A DNA stretch of 64,000 bases from CAZRDB01 sp964598695. GTDB taxonomy: Bacteria > Armatimonadota > Zipacnadia > UBA1398. The stretch spans positions 1 through 64,000 of the forward strand of contig CAZRDB010000002.1 of NCBI GenBank assembly GCA_964598695.1. Reading direction: 5' to 3'. Each line of letters opens with the position of its first letter. Within the stretch, counting starts at the first letter, position 1. A program made the translations under genes and the position numbers. Under the pieces are notes generated by a model. It had not been told where the DNA came from. It ran no database searches and saw nothing but the letters and a program-made list of their open reading frames with translations. Of this stretch, positions 55,062 to 64,000 are shown piece after piece.

Positions 55062-56522
55062 GTGTTCTATCTGTTGCCCGAGATCTACCTCTGTGCGCTC
55101 GGATGCGCGGCCCTCATCGTGGCCTGCGTCCCGACCAAGCGGCGCATCGTCGGGCTGGCGATCTCCGGCGGGGTCGGCGCGCTGCTCGCCGCCGTGGCGA
55201 CGGCCTTCCTCGCCGATGACGCCGCCAGCCTGCCCGCCTCCGAACTCACCGCCTCGCTGCCGATCTACCTCCGCACCACCTACGCGATCGACCCGTTCTC
55301 GCGCTACTTCGCCCTCCTCGCCGTGCTCGTCTGCGGGATCGCCTACCTCCTCAGCCTCGAGTACATCCGCGATCGGCTCGAGGACCACGAGCCCGAGTTC
55401 CTGAGCTTCCTCGCCTTCGCGAGCCTCGCGATGTGCTCGCTCGCGAGCGGTCGCGACATCCTCACGGTCTGGTTCTCGATCGAGCTGCTCTCGGTCTCCG
55501 GCTACGTGATGGCCGCGTTCCTCCGCGCCGAGGAGCGCTCGATCGAGGCCGCGGTGAAGTACTTCCTCCTCGGCGCCGTCTCGAGCGCCCTGATGCTCTT
55601 CGGCCTCAGCTACCTCTACGGCATCACGGGACGGCTCGACCTCGCCGCGATCGGGCTCGCGCTGCAGGAGGGCACCGTCGGGCCGATCCTCCCGGCCGCG
55701 CTCCTGCTGATCCTCGTCGGCTTCGGCTTCAAGATCGCGATGGTCCCCTTCCACATGTGGTGCCCGGACGTCTACGAGGGCGCGCCGACGCCGGTCACCG
55801 CGTTCCTCTCGGTCGGCCCCAAGCTCGCCGGCTTCGCGGCCCTCGCCCGCGTTCTCACCGTCGCGTTCTCGGGCGTCGAGGCCCACCAGGCGTGGGTCGC
55901 GATCCTGAGCATCCTCGCCGTGGTCACCATGACCCTCGGCAATCTGGTCGCCCTGCGGCAACAGAACCTGAAGCGCCTGCTGGCCTACTCGAGCATCGCC
56001 CACGCCGGCTACCTGCTGGCCGCCATCGTCGTGCTCGGCCAGTCGGCGTTCGCCCTGCCGGGACTCGTCCTCTACGCCGCGGCCTACGTGTTCATGAACC
56101 TCGGCGCCTTCGCCGTCGTCCTCGGGGTCTCACACGGGACGGGCGACGACCGGCTGCAGGCGTACGAGGGTATGGCCGCCCGCTCCCCCTACCTGGCGGC
56201 CGCCTGGATCCTCTTCGCTCTCTCGCTGGTGGGGATCCCGCCGACCTCGGGCTTCTTCGGCAAGCTCTACGTGCTGGCCGCGACCGTCGACGCCAAGCTC
56301 TACTGGCTCGGTCTCGCGATCGTGCTCAACTCGATGGTCAGCTTGTACTACTACTTCGAGGTCGCCCGCCGCATGTACTTCCGCCCCGCGCGCAACCCGG
56401 CCCGCATCCCGGTCGGAGGCGGCGTTGGAACGGCCATCGGCATCGCGCTCGCGGGCACCGTCGCGCTCGTGCTCTTCCTCGGCCCCATCGCCGACGCCCT
56501 CGGCGCCATCGCGGCGCTGTAG
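55062..56522 (+). CDS. nuoN: NADH-quinone oxidoreductase subunit N
   Basis: 486 residues from GTG at 55062 with GGGAGAAGG upstream. It is the third antiporter-like pump subunit: FSIELLSVSGYVMAAFLRAE, FKIAMVPFHMWCPDVYEGAP and NLKRLLAYSSIAHAGYLLAA. It ends the operon; the opposing Opp-type operon ends 28 bases beyond. No terminator-like hairpin is visible in the short gap. Confidence 0.95.
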   Translation: MFYLLPEIYLCALGCAALIVACVPTKRRIVGLAISGGVGALLAAVATAFLADDAASLPASELTASLPIYLRTTYAIDPFSRYFALLAVLVCGIAYLLSLEYIRDRLEDHEPEFLSFLAFASLAMCSLASGRDILTVWFSIELLSVSGYVMAAFLRAEERSIEAAVKYFLLGAVSSALMLFGLSYLYGITGRLDLAAIGLALQEGTVGPILPAALLLILVGFGFKIAMVPFHMWCPDVYEGAPTPVTAFLSVGPKLAGFAALARVLTVAFSGVEAHQAWVAILSILAVVTMTLGNLVALRQQNLKRLLAYSSIAHAGYLLAAIVVLGQSAFALPGLVLYAAAYVFMNLGAFAVVLGVSHGTGDDRLQAYEGMAARSPYLAAAWILFALSLVGIPPTSGFFGKLYVLAATVDAKLYWLGLAIVLNSMVSLYYYFEVARRMYFRPARNPARIPVGGGVGTAIGIALAGTVALVLFLGPIADALGAIAAL

Positions 56523-56549
56523 GCCCGCGACCGCTGCCCCCGAAACCCC

Positions 56550-57515
56550 CTATACCTCGTGGCACGCCACCCAATGGTCGGGCCGCGCCTCGCGCCAGGC
56601 GGGTTCCTCGCGCCGGCAGCGGTCGGTCGCGAGCGTGCAGCGCGGCGCGAAGCGGCAGCCGGGCGGCGGGTTGATCGGGCTCGGGACGTCGCCCGGCAGG
56701 GGCAGCGGCTCGAGCGGGATCGTCGGATCCGGCTCCGGCGAGGCCGAGAGCAGCGCGCGCGTGTAGGGGTGGAGCGGCTCGTCGCAGACGCGGTCCTTCG
56801 GGGCCTCCTCGCACAGCTTGCCGAGGTACATCACGGCAATGCGATCACTGATGTGGCGGACGACGGCGAGGTCGTGCGCGACGAAGAGGTACGAGAGGCC
56901 GAACTCCCCCTGCAGGTCGCGCAGCAGCTCGATGATCTGCGCCTGGATCGAGACGTCGAGCGCGCTGACCGGCTCGTCGCAGATGATCAGCTCGGGCTGC
57001 ACGGCGAGCGCTCGGGCGATCCCCACCCGTTGGCGCTGGCCGCCGCTGAACTCGTGCGGGTAGCGCGCGAGATCGTCGAGCGTCAGGCCCACCCGCTCGA
57101 GGTAACACCCGGCGGCCGCCATCGGTGAGAGACCGGACGCGAGCCGGTGGATGGCGATGCCCTCGGCGACGATCGTGCCCGCCGTCATGCGCGGGTTGAG
57201 CGAGGAGTAGGGGTCCTGGAAGATGATCTGGACCCTGCGCCGGAAGTCGAGCAGCGCGCGGCCGCGCAGGCGCCGCGTGCCGTGGCCCCGGAAGAGCACC
57301 TCGCCCCGTGTCGGCTCGAGCAGCTTGACCCCCATACGGCCCAGCGTCGATTTGCCGCAGCCGCTCTCCCCCACCAGGCCGACGGTCTGGCCGCGCGGCA
57401 CGACGAGCGAGACGTCATCGACCGCATGGACGTGGCCGACCGTGCGCTGGAAGACGCCGCCGGTGATCGGGAACCACTTGCGCACGCCCCGGAACTCGAG
57501 CAGGGGGGCGCTCAT
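56550..57515 (-). CDS. Oligopeptide/dipeptide ABC importer ATPase (OppF/DppF type)
   Basis: 321 residues. Walker A GESGCGKSTLG, ABC signature EFSGGQRQRVGIARAL, Walker B ELIICDEPVSALD, the switch His in LFVAHDLAVV, and the C-terminal Opp/Dpp cap with four cysteines around INPPPGCRFAPRCTLATDRC, which may bind a metal cluster. It energises peptide uptake together with the other ATPase. ATG at 57515 overlaps the stop of the gene at 57512 (ATGA). Substrate could be peptides, glycans or others. Confidence 0.92.
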   Translation of the reverse strand: MSAPLLEFRGVRKWFPITGGVFQRTVGHVHAVDDVSLVVPRGQTVGLVGESGCGKSTLGRMGVKLLEPTRGEVLFRGHGTRRLRGRALLDFRRRVQIIFQDPYSSLNPRMTAGTIVAEGIAIHRLASGLSPMAAAGCYLERVGLTLDDLARYPHEFSGGQRQRVGIARALAVQPELIICDEPVSALDVSIQAQIIELLRDLQGEFGLSYLFVAHDLAVVRHISDRIAVMYLGKLCEEAPKDRVCDEPLHPYTRALLSASPEPDPTIPLEPLPLPGDVPSPINPPPGCRFAPRCTLATDRCRREEPAWREARPDHWVACHEV

Positions 57516-58504
57516 GCCGCGCCCTCCTCTCGCACACGGTCGGAGAAGTGGCAGGCCACGGTATGGCCGTGCGCCACTTCGCGGACGGATGGGAACTCCC
57601 GCCGGCAGATCTCCTCGGCATAGCCGCAGCGCGGGTGGAACGGGCAGCCGGGGGGGACCTCCCACAGCCCCGGGACCGTTCCCGGGATCGCCTCCAGGCG
57701 CTGGACCTCGCCCGAGGCGACACGGAGGCGGGGGACCGAACGCATCAGCCCGCGCGTGTACGGGTGACCGGGACGCGCGAACAGCGGCCGCACCGGCGCG
57801 CTCTCGACCATCCGGCCCGCGTACATCACGGTGACCCGGTCGCAGACCTGCGCGACCACCCCGAGGTTGTGGGTGACGAGAAGCACCGCCGCCCGCGTCT
57901 CATCGCGCAGCCGCCGCATGAGCGTGAGAATCTGCGCCTGGACCGTCACGTCGAGCGCTGTTGTCGGCTCGTCGGCGATCAGCAGGCGCGGCTCGCAGAC
58001 GAGTGCCATGGCGATCATCGCCCGCTGTCGCATCCCGCCGCTCAACTGGTGCGGAAACTCGCGCACCCGGCGCGCCGGGTCGGGGATCCCGACCTGGCCA
58101 AGGACCTCGATCACCCGGCCCCGCGCCTGTGCCCACGACTGGCCGCGATGCAGCACGAGCGGCTCCGAGAGCTGCTCACCGATGGTGATACACGGGTTGA
58201 GCGAGGTCATCGGCTCCTGGAAGATCATGCTGACCTTGTCGCCCCGGATCCGACGCATCTCGCGCTCCGAGAGGGCCGTCAGGTCGACGCCGTCGAGGCG
58301 CAGAAGATCGGCGCGGACCCGGCCCGAGGGGTGGATCAGTCGCGGGATCGAGAGGCATGTCTGGCTCTTGCCGCAGCCCGACTCGCCCACCAGGCCCACG
58401 ATCTCGCCCGGCTCCACGGTCAGCTCGGCGCCGTGGACCGCGCGCAGCACGCCGTCGAGCGTTCGGAAGTCGATTGTCAGCCCCTTCATCTCGAGGAGCG
58501 GCAT
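57512..58504 (-). CDS. Oligopeptide/dipeptide ABC importer ATPase (OppD/DppD type)
   Basis: 330 residues. Walker A GESGCGKSQT, signature QLSGGMRQRAMIAMAL, Walker B LLIADEPTTALDVT, switch His in LLVTHNLGVVA, and the OppD-type C-terminal domain (CPFHPRCGYAEEICRREFP). It pairs with the ATPase at 56550 to drive the two permeases. ATG at 58504 lies 7 bases after the permease stop at 58512, and the 3' end overlaps the partner ATPase by 4 bases. Confidence 0.92.
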   Translation of the reverse strand: MPLLEMKGLTIDFRTLDGVLRAVHGAELTVEPGEIVGLVGESGCGKSQTCLSIPRLIHPSGRVRADLLRLDGVDLTALSEREMRRIRGDKVSMIFQEPMTSLNPCITIGEQLSEPLVLHRGQSWAQARGRVIEVLGQVGIPDPARRVREFPHQLSGGMRQRAMIAMALVCEPRLLIADEPTTALDVTVQAQILTLMRRLRDETRAAVLLVTHNLGVVAQVCDRVTVMYAGRMVESAPVRPLFARPGHPYTRGLMRSVPRLRVASGEVQRLEAIPGTVPGLWEVPPGCPFHPRCGYAEEICRREFPSVREVAHGHTVACHFSDRVREEGAA

Positions 58505-58511
58505 GGCGGGG

Positions 58512-59411
58512 TCACACCGTTTCGTGCTTCGGGTCCATCGCGTCCCGTAGGCCGTCGGCCAACAGGTTGAACGCGAAGACCGCGAGCAGGGTCGAGACCG
58601 CGGGGCAGACGATCATCCACCACGCGGACTGCAGGTAGGAGCGGCCCTCGGAGACCATCACGCCCCAGCTCGGGTTCGGGGGGGTGACGCCGAAGCCGAG
58701 GAAGCTGATGCCCGCCTCGGCCGCGATCGCGCCGGCGATCCCTCCGGCGATCGCGACGACGACGAAGCCGATCATGTTGGGGAGCATGTGGCGGAAGATC
58801 GCGCGGAGAGGCCCTGCCCCGAGCGCCTTGGCCGCCAGCACGTACTCCTGCTCCCGGAACGAGCGGAACAGGTTGCGGGTGAGCCGACACATGCCCACCC
58901 ACGAGGCGAGGCCGATCGCGAGGTACACCTTGAACAGCTTCGGCTCGCCCGCCGGGGGCAGGGCGTTCGTCAGCGCCAGGATGAACAGCAGCTCCGGGAA
59001 CGTCGCGACGATGCTGTAGACGAAGATGATCGTCTGATCGACCGCTCCGCCGTAGTAACCCGCGATCCCGCCGAGCAGCAGGCCGATGGAGATCGCGACC
59101 GCCGTCGCGATGACCCCGACCATCAGCGCGATCCGGGATCCGTACAGCACCCGGCTCAGGATATCGCGGCCGTAGAGGTCGGTCCCGAACGGGTGGGCGA
59201 GGCTCGGTGCGACGCGGACGCTGGCGAGGTCCTGGACGATCGGGTCTTGGCGCGTGAGCAACGGCGCGCACAGCGCCGCGGCCACGAGGAGCACCACGTA
59301 GCACAGCGCGGCCATCGCGAGCCGGTTGCGGCGCAGCCGGGTCCAGACATCCCGCCAGTAGCCGCGCTTGCGGCGCGGGCGGACCCCGTTGTCGACGATC
59401 GCCTCGGCCAC
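58512..59411 (-). CDS. ABC importer permease (OppC/DppC type)
   Basis: 299 residues from GTG at 59411 with GAGGGG upstream. An N-terminal OppC-type region (RLRRNRLAMAALCYVVLLVA, LAHPFGTDLYGRDILSRVLY) precedes six helices with the EAA-like coupling loop EYVLAAKALGAGPLRAIFRH. It starts 8 bases after the oppB-like stop. The open frame extending to 60191 runs through the neighbouring gene and is not used. Confidence 0.93.
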   Translation of the reverse strand: MAEAIVDNGVRPRRKRGYWRDVWTRLRRNRLAMAALCYVVLLVAAALCAPLLTRQDPIVQDLASVRVAPSLAHPFGTDLYGRDILSRVLYGSRIALMVGVIATAVAISIGLLLGGIAGYYGGAVDQTIIFVYSIVATFPELLFILALTNALPPAGEPKLFKVYLAIGLASWVGMCRLTRNLFRSFREQEYVLAAKALGAGPLRAIFRHMLPNMIGFVVVAIAGGIAGAIAAEAGISFLGFGVTPPNPSWGVMVSEGRSYLQSAWWMIVCPAVSTLLAVFAFNLLADGLRDAMDPKHETV

Positions 59412-59419
59412 GTCACCCC

Positions 59420-60361
59420 TCACTTCAGCGTCACCCGCGGGTCCACATAGGCGGTGAGCAGGTCGCCCGCGAGGTCGGCGAGCACGAAGAGGATCGCGCC
59501 GAACATCACGGTGCCCATGATCGTGGGGAAGTCGCGGTTGTTGATCGCGTCGACCGCCAGCAGCCCGACGCCCGGCCAGCCGAAGACCGTCTCGACGAAG
59601 AACGCCCCGGCCAGCGAGCCCGCCACCGCGATCGAGAGGTTGGTCACCAGCGGCACCATGGCGTTGCGGAGCGCGTGGCGGACGACCACCACCAGCTCCG
59701 GGAGAACCATCGCCTTCGCGGTGAGGATGTAGTCCTGCGTGAGAACCTCGAGGATCGCCGTGCGGGTGAGGCGCGTGAGTCCCGCGAAGCTGCCGAGCGT
59801 GAGCACGAACAGCGGAAGGCACAGGTGCAGCCAGCCCCAGGGGCCGCTGATGTAGCCGGCGATCGGGAGGATCTTGAGCTTCTGGCCGAGGAACCACTGC
59901 AGGAAGATCGCGAGCAGGAAGAACGGGATCGAGACCAGCGCGAAGGTCAGGAAGCGGATGGTGTTGTCGACGGTCTTGTTGGCCCGCATCGCCGACCACA
60001 GCCCCGCTCCGATCCCCAGGAACGTGCCCAGCGTGAGCGCGGGGATCCCGAGCAGCGCCGTCGCGGGCAGGCGCTGGAGGATCGACTCGCGGACATCGCG
60101 CTTGGTGGTGAACGACTGGCCGAAGTCCAGCACCGCCACCCGCCGCAGGAACCGGGCGTACTGCACCGGCTTCGGCTGGTCGAGGCCCCACTGGTGCGCC
60201 ATCGCCTCCTCCATCGCCGCGTCGCGGTGCTGGCCCATCAACAGGCGGGCCGGGTCGCCGGGGACGATGAAGAACAGCACGAACGTGACGGTGAACACGC
60301 CCCAGAGGATCGGGATCGTGAGCAGGAGCCGACGGGTGATGTACGCGACGTAGCCGCTCAT
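59420..60361 (-). CDS. ABC importer permease (OppB/DppB type)
   Basis: 313 residues from ATG at 60361. OppB-type start YVAYITRRLLLTIPILWGVF with FFIVPGDPARLLMG, and the coupling loop DYILTAKAMVLPELVVVVRH. It forms the membrane channel with the OppC-type partner. The ATG overlaps the stop of the binding-protein gene (ATGA), so production of the two is coupled. Confidence 0.93.
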   Translation of the reverse strand: MSGYVAYITRRLLLTIPILWGVFTVTFVLFFIVPGDPARLLMGQHRDAAMEEAMAHQWGLDQPKPVQYARFLRRVAVLDFGQSFTTKRDVRESILQRLPATALLGIPALTLGTFLGIGAGLWSAMRANKTVDNTIRFLTFALVSIPFFLLAIFLQWFLGQKLKILPIAGYISGPWGWLHLCLPLFVLTLGSFAGLTRLTRTAILEVLTQDYILTAKAMVLPELVVVVRHALRNAMVPLVTNLSIAVAGSLAGAFFVETVFGWPGVGLLAVDAINNRDFPTIMGTVMFGAILFVLADLAGDLLTAYVDPRVTLK

Positions 60362-62154
60362 CGGGGGGCGCTCACCGCGCCCGACGCGCGCTCGAGCCGC
60401 ACGTTCTTGTAGTAGAAGAGGCCGAGGGGGTTCACCGGGTAGTCCTTCACCCACGGCTGCTGGAGCTGGACCGTCTCGGCGTAGGTCGTGAACAGCCACG
60501 GGCAATCGTCGATGATGAGCGCCGCGGCCTCCCGGTAGATCTCCGCCCGCCGGTCGGAGTCCATCTCACCCATCGCGAGGTCGTACAGCCGGTCGACCTC
60601 CGGGTTCGCGTAGAAGGTGCTGTTGGGGCCGTCGGGCGCGAAGTTGCGCGAGACGAAGAGCGCGAGGAAGTTCTCGGCGTCCGGGTAGTCGGCGATCCAC
60701 CCCAGCGTGAAGATGCGCGCCTCGTGGCGGTCGAGCGACTCCAGGTGCAGTGGCCAGGGCTGGAGCTTCAGCCGGACCTTGACCCCGATCCGCGCGAGCT
60801 GGTCCATCACCGTCACCGCCTCGCGGCTGGGCGCGTTGGCCGCCGACGAGACGTAGATGACCTGCTCCGCGAGCCCCTCGCCGCCCGGGTAGCCGGCCTC
60901 GGCGAGGAGCTGCTTCGCGCGCTCCGGGTTGTACGCCCACCGGTGCTCCTCCGGGTCGTGGCCCGGCAGGCCGGGGGGGATCGGTCCGTACGCGGGACGC
61001 CCCACGCCCCGGTTGATCTCACGGATCATCGTCTCGCGGTCGATCGCGCAGTTCAGCGCCTGCCGCAGCTTCTTGTTGTCGCCGAACGGCGGGTTCTGCA
61101 TGTCGAAGCCGTAGTAGGCCGTGTTGAGCGTGGGCGTGGTCTGCAGAACCGACCGGCTCGCGAACGGCTCCTTGAGCGTCCGGTCCGGGTTCATCACCCG
61201 ATCCCAGTCCTGGTCGGGAACGCCGGTCACGTCGGAGCGGCCCTGCTCGAACTCCATGAACGCCGTGTGCGGGTCGCGCCGGCTGATGTACCGCACACCG
61301 TCGATGTACGGGTACGGCCGCCCCTCGGCGTCGCGGCCCCAGTACTCGGGGTTGCGGCGGAGGATCAGCTCGATGTCCGGCTCCCACCGCTCCAGGACGA
61401 ACGGCCCCGTCCCCACGGGGTGGCGGAAGAACGTGTCGGCCCCCGGCGGGTTGCCGATCGCGCCGTAGGCCCGGATCGCCTCGGGAGGCGTGGCCCGGAA
61501 GTAGGCCATCGCCAGCACCTTGATGAACGGCGCGAACGGCTCGGCGAGGTGGATCCGGAACGTGCGGTCGTCCACGGCCTCGAAGCCCTCGATCCCGTCG
61601 GCCTCGAGGGTCGCGAGGTCGAGCTTCCAGAAGTCCGGGTTGTCCTCGAGCAGCTTCTGGCGCCGCTCCACGTACTCGGCGGCCCCCACGACGCGATCCT
61701 CGATCAGCCACGAGCCGAGGCTCATCGCGATCGGGTCGCAGACCCGGGTGAAGCTGTAGCGGAGGTCCTCCGCCGTCACCTCGCGCCCCTTGCCGTCCGG
61801 GAAGCACGGGTCGTCGACGAACCGGACGCCTCCGCGCAGGTGGAAGGTGTAGGTCCGGCCGTCGGGCGCGATCTCCCACCGCTCCGCGAGGCACGGCTCG
61901 ACCTCCAGCGTCGTCTGGTTGTACGAGACGAGTCCCTCGTAGATCTGATCGCAGATCGAGGTCGAGGAGGTGTCGCTCATCTGCACGGGGTCGAGCGAGC
62001 GCACCTGCACGGCGCTCGTCGCCAGGCTGAGCGTGTTGTCGGTGATCGCCGGCCCCCGCGTGGCGCGAGCCAGCCCGCCGACGATGGCGAACATCGCGAT
62101 GTGAATGAGCACGACGGCCGCGAAGAACCGCGCCACACCCGCGTAGAGCCGCAT
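60358..62154 (-). CDS. Peptide/solute ABC substrate-binding protein (family 5, OppA type)
   Basis: 598 residues. Extracellular solute-binding family 5 pattern: VRSLDPVQMSDTSSTSICDQ, YEGLVSYNQTTLEVEPCLAE, WEIAPDGRTYTFHLRGGVRF and LRQALNCAIDRETMIREINR. The N-terminus (FAAVVLIHIAMFAIVGGLA) is a hydrophobic helix without a lipobox Cys, so it is probably membrane-anchored rather than a lipoprotein. It starts the importer operon. The 72 bases to the oxidoreductase stop at 62227 hold short GC hairpins only. Confidence 0.92.
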   Translation of the reverse strand: MRLYAGVARFFAAVVLIHIAMFAIVGGLARATRGPAITDNTLSLATSAVQVRSLDPVQMSDTSSTSICDQIYEGLVSYNQTTLEVEPCLAERWEIAPDGRTYTFHLRGGVRFVDDPCFPDGKGREVTAEDLRYSFTRVCDPIAMSLGSWLIEDRVVGAAEYVERRQKLLEDNPDFWKLDLATLEADGIEGFEAVDDRTFRIHLAEPFAPFIKVLAMAYFRATPPEAIRAYGAIGNPPGADTFFRHPVGTGPFVLERWEPDIELILRRNPEYWGRDAEGRPYPYIDGVRYISRRDPHTAFMEFEQGRSDVTGVPDQDWDRVMNPDRTLKEPFASRSVLQTTPTLNTAYYGFDMQNPPFGDNKKLRQALNCAIDRETMIREINRGVGRPAYGPIPPGLPGHDPEEHRWAYNPERAKQLLAEAGYPGGEGLAEQVIYVSSAANAPSREAVTVMDQLARIGVKVRLKLQPWPLHLESLDRHEARIFTLGWIADYPDAENFLALFVSRNFAPDGPNSTFYANPEVDRLYDLAMGEMDSDRRAEIYREAAALIIDDCPWLFTTYAETVQLQQPWVKDYPVNPLGLFYYKNVRLERASGAVSAPR

Positions 62155-62226
62155 GGATCACCTCCCCCGTGGGGGCCGCCCGGGCGACGGCGCCTGGCCC
62201 CGCCCGGAGCGGCTGCTCACACTACT

Positions 62227-63330
62227 CTAGGGATCGAGCGTCCCCGGACGCAAGCCGAGAGGCAGCGCCGCCGGACGCTCGCAGGTGCTCTCGATCGGCA
62301 GCCACGCGCCCTGCTCCCACGCGTCGGTGAACGAGCACATCAGGTCGAGCACATGGTACGCGAGTTGTCCCGAGGCCCGGTGCTTGCGCCCCGAGCGCGC
62401 CGCGTAGGCGAGATCGGCGACGCCGATGCCGCGGTAGTTCTCGGAGTAACCGTGTGACAGCGGCACCTCGCGCCAGCCGTCGGCGCCCGGACGCCAGATC
62501 TCGACCGGCCCGCCGAAGGTGTTCGGGTCGGGGACGCTCAGCGTGCCCTCCTCGCCGTAGATCTCGATCCGCGGTAGGCGGCCCGCCCAGACATCGAAGC
62601 TCGTGGTGATGGTGACCAGGGGGCCGCTCTCGAACTCCATGATCCCGTTCACGTGGGTGGGCACCTCGACGGCCACCCGCGTGCCATAGTGCGGCTGGCT
62701 GGTGATCAGGCGCTCGGGGAACGACTTCGTCGCCGACGCGGCCACGCGCTTGACCGGCCCCAACAGGTTGACCAGCGCGGTCAGGTAGTACGGGCCCATG
62801 TCGAACATCGGGCCGGCGCCGGGCTTGTAGAAGAACTCGGGATCGGGGTGCCAGCCCTCGGGGCCGCGGCTGAGCATGAACGCCATGCCGCCGATCGGAC
62901 GGCCGATCCAACCGTCGTCGATCAGCTTGCGGCACGTCTGGAGCCCCCCGCCCAGGAACGTGTCCGGGGCGCATCCCACGCGGAGGCCCTGCTCGGCCGC
63001 CCTGGCGAGCACCGCCTTGCCGCCGGAGCGCTCCACCGCGAACGGCTTCTCGGCGTAGGCGTGCTTGCCGGCCTCGACCGTCGCCAGCGAGATCTCGGCG
63101 TGGACCTTCGGGATGGTCAGGTTGAGCACCACCTCGACCTCGGGGTCGGTCAGCATCTCGTCGAGCGTCACCGCCCGCGCGATCGCGAACTCCTCGGCCT
63201 TCGCCTTCGCGCGCTCCATCACGAGGTCGCTGCATGCCACGACCTCCAGGTTCTCGAAGCGCTTCGCGGCCGCGAAGTACGCGCCGCAGATGTTGCCGCA
63301 CCCCACCACTCCGACCTTCGTCTTCTCCAT
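62227..63330 (-). CDS. Gfo/Idh/MocA-family oxidoreductase
   Basis: 367 residues from ATG at 63330 with GGAGAGGT upstream. Rossmann motif VGVVGCGNICGAYFAAAKRF, and the family EKPFAVERSG with the catalytic-site Lys in AEKPF, then a C-terminal substrate domain (GGPVEIWRPGADGWREVP). These NAD(P)-dependent enzymes oxidise sugars, inositols or their phosphates, often forming 3-keto sugars. The frame is open to 63882, but the Rossmann start fixes the ATG. It is divergent from the lipoprotein at 63496. Confidence 0.92.
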   Translation of the reverse strand: MEKTKVGVVGCGNICGAYFAAAKRFENLEVVACSDLVMERAKAKAEEFAIARAVTLDEMLTDPEVEVVLNLTIPKVHAEISLATVEAGKHAYAEKPFAVERSGGKAVLARAAEQGLRVGCAPDTFLGGGLQTCRKLIDDGWIGRPIGGMAFMLSRGPEGWHPDPEFFYKPGAGPMFDMGPYYLTALVNLLGPVKRVAASATKSFPERLITSQPHYGTRVAVEVPTHVNGIMEFESGPLVTITTSFDVWAGRLPRIEIYGEEGTLSVPDPNTFGGPVEIWRPGADGWREVPLSHGYSENYRGIGVADLAYAARSGRKHRASGQLAYHVLDLMCSFTDAWEQGAWLPIESTCERPAALPLGLRPGTLDP

Positions 63331-63495
63331 GCTGACCTCTCCTCGCCGCCGGCGGCCGCGCGCCCCTCCCGCGATCCCGCCGTCCGCTATTCGCTCCCCC
63401 CGGCCCGATGCACCTCCAGGCGCGCCCGCGCAGGTCCGCGCGCCCCGCGTGCGGAAGGACGCGATGCCCCCAGGGGCGGAAGGAGCTGGTTGCCC

Positions 63496-64000
63496 GTGCG
63501 TCGGGTCCGGATCGCCCTGCTCTGCCTCGTGGCACTGATGGTGCTGACCGCCGGCTGCCTGCCCAAGTGGGTCCAGCGCGCCCGCGGGCCCCAGACCGGA
63601 GCCTCCTCGTCCGACGCGCGGAACACCGAGCCGCCGGCCGCCGAGTCCACCCCTGCCAAGCCCCCCGCCGAGACGCCGGCCCGCACCACACGGCCGAGCG
63701 GCGCCAAGGGCGGCAAGCTGAGCGACCGGCTGAAGGGCGGCTCCTCCGAGGGCTCCGACGGCCCCGTCGATCTGCCGAACCTCGATCCGATGGAGTTCGC
63801 GGCCGAGGGCTACGAGCCGACCGCCACGGGCGAGGCCGACATCGACGACGACGGCGTCAGCGAGGGCCTGGTCGTCTACCAAGGCTTCGAGGTCGACTCG
63901 GTGGGGGAGCCCGTCCGACCCGCCTACATCTCGATCCTCCGCTCGGAGGGCTCGGGCTGGCAGGAGTGGACGAAGATCGTCGGCGAGAACGATGAGCGGT
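63496..64000 (+). CDS. Lipoprotein, C-terminus beyond the window
   Basis: At least 168 codons, open to the right edge. Signal peptide VRRVRIALLCLVALMVLTAGC has a lipobox (LTAGC). A Pro/Ser/Thr-rich linker follows (about residues 25-85), then a folded region (EGYEPTATGEADIDDDGVSE, LVVYQGFEVDSVG) resembling repeat-containing calcium-dependent or dockerin-like Asp-rich loops, though that is uncertain. I chose GTG at 63496; TTG at 63490 in the same frame sits closer to AAGGAG and is an equal candidate. Confidence 0.7.
   Translation, partial: MRRVRIALLCLVALMVLTAGCLPKWVQRARGPQTGASSSDARNTEPPAAESTPAKPPAETPARTTRPSGAKGGKLSDRLKGGSSEGSDGPVDLPNLDPMEFAAEGYEPTATGEADIDDDGVSEGLVVYQGFEVDSVGEPVRPAYISILRSEGSGWQEWTKIVGENDER

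Noticed and set aside
1..64000. tRNA, rRNA, CRISPR array, insertion sequence or phage genes
   Set aside because: No candidate cloverleaf, repeat-spacer pattern, transposase or integrase was seen by eye. A tRNAscan or repeat scan would be decisive.

Overview
The window looks like a piece of a high-GC (roughly 70 percent) bacterial chromosome from a metagenome or draft assembly. Three runs of exactly ten Ns sit inside genes at 8666, 15680 and 30401. Two pseudopilin-type proteins (42480-43244 and 43528-44319) carry the N-terminus [19 protein letters not shown] and a C-terminal H-x9-DG motif. That combination is typical of Armatimonadota and, less specifically, of Planctomycetota and Verrucomicrobiota. 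Armatimonadota is my best guess, as inference only. There are no rRNA, tRNA, CRISPR or insertion-sequence signatures that I can see. GTG and TTG starts are common, and many neighbouring genes overlap by 4 to 26 bases.

Layout. Bases 1-518 hold the 5' part of a minus-strand sugar-phosphate isomerase/epimerase-type TIM barrel, cut by the window edge. Next are a TPR protein with a translationally coupled 68-residue protein, a secreted PA14 plus basic-secretory-protease-like metalloprotease (1921-3141), and a secreted protein of unknown function (3347-4447). A housekeeping operon runs on the minus strand from a good sigma70 promoter at about 12.2 kb: ileS, lspA, lgt, rluD, tgt and an HD-domain gene. 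After a zinc alcohol dehydrogenase comes an ECF sigma factor flanked by two paralogous zinc-type anti-sigma proteins, then a secreted protein (13783-17254).

Bases 18215-29562 look like a six-gene carbohydrate operon: aldo/keto reductase, zinc dehydrogenase, two large secreted GH2 enzymes, a deacetylase-like protein and a DegT-type aminotransferase. Bases 29709-41053 hold a second plus-strand unit: a very large protein joining a degenerate M28 peptidase domain to FtsX-type permease domains, two large polytopic membrane proteins (OPT-like and DUF6785-like), and a secreted glycosidase-like protein. This is the most unusual part of the window. A lipoprotein serpin (41061-42314) and a pseudopilin/lipoprotein/pseudopilin operon (42480-44319) follow on the minus strand.

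A DUF1080 secreted protein and a small PH-like protein precede a complete nuoABCD-HIJKLMN operon (45927-56522). It has no nuoE, nuoF or nuoG, so this is an 11-subunit complex I whose electron input module is absent here. Finally, an Opp/Dpp-type peptide ABC importer (56550-62154), a Gfo/Idh/MocA oxidoreductase and the 5' part of a lipoprotein gene close the window. GC-rich perfect hairpins without a T-tract recur at gene ends and are the likely terminators.
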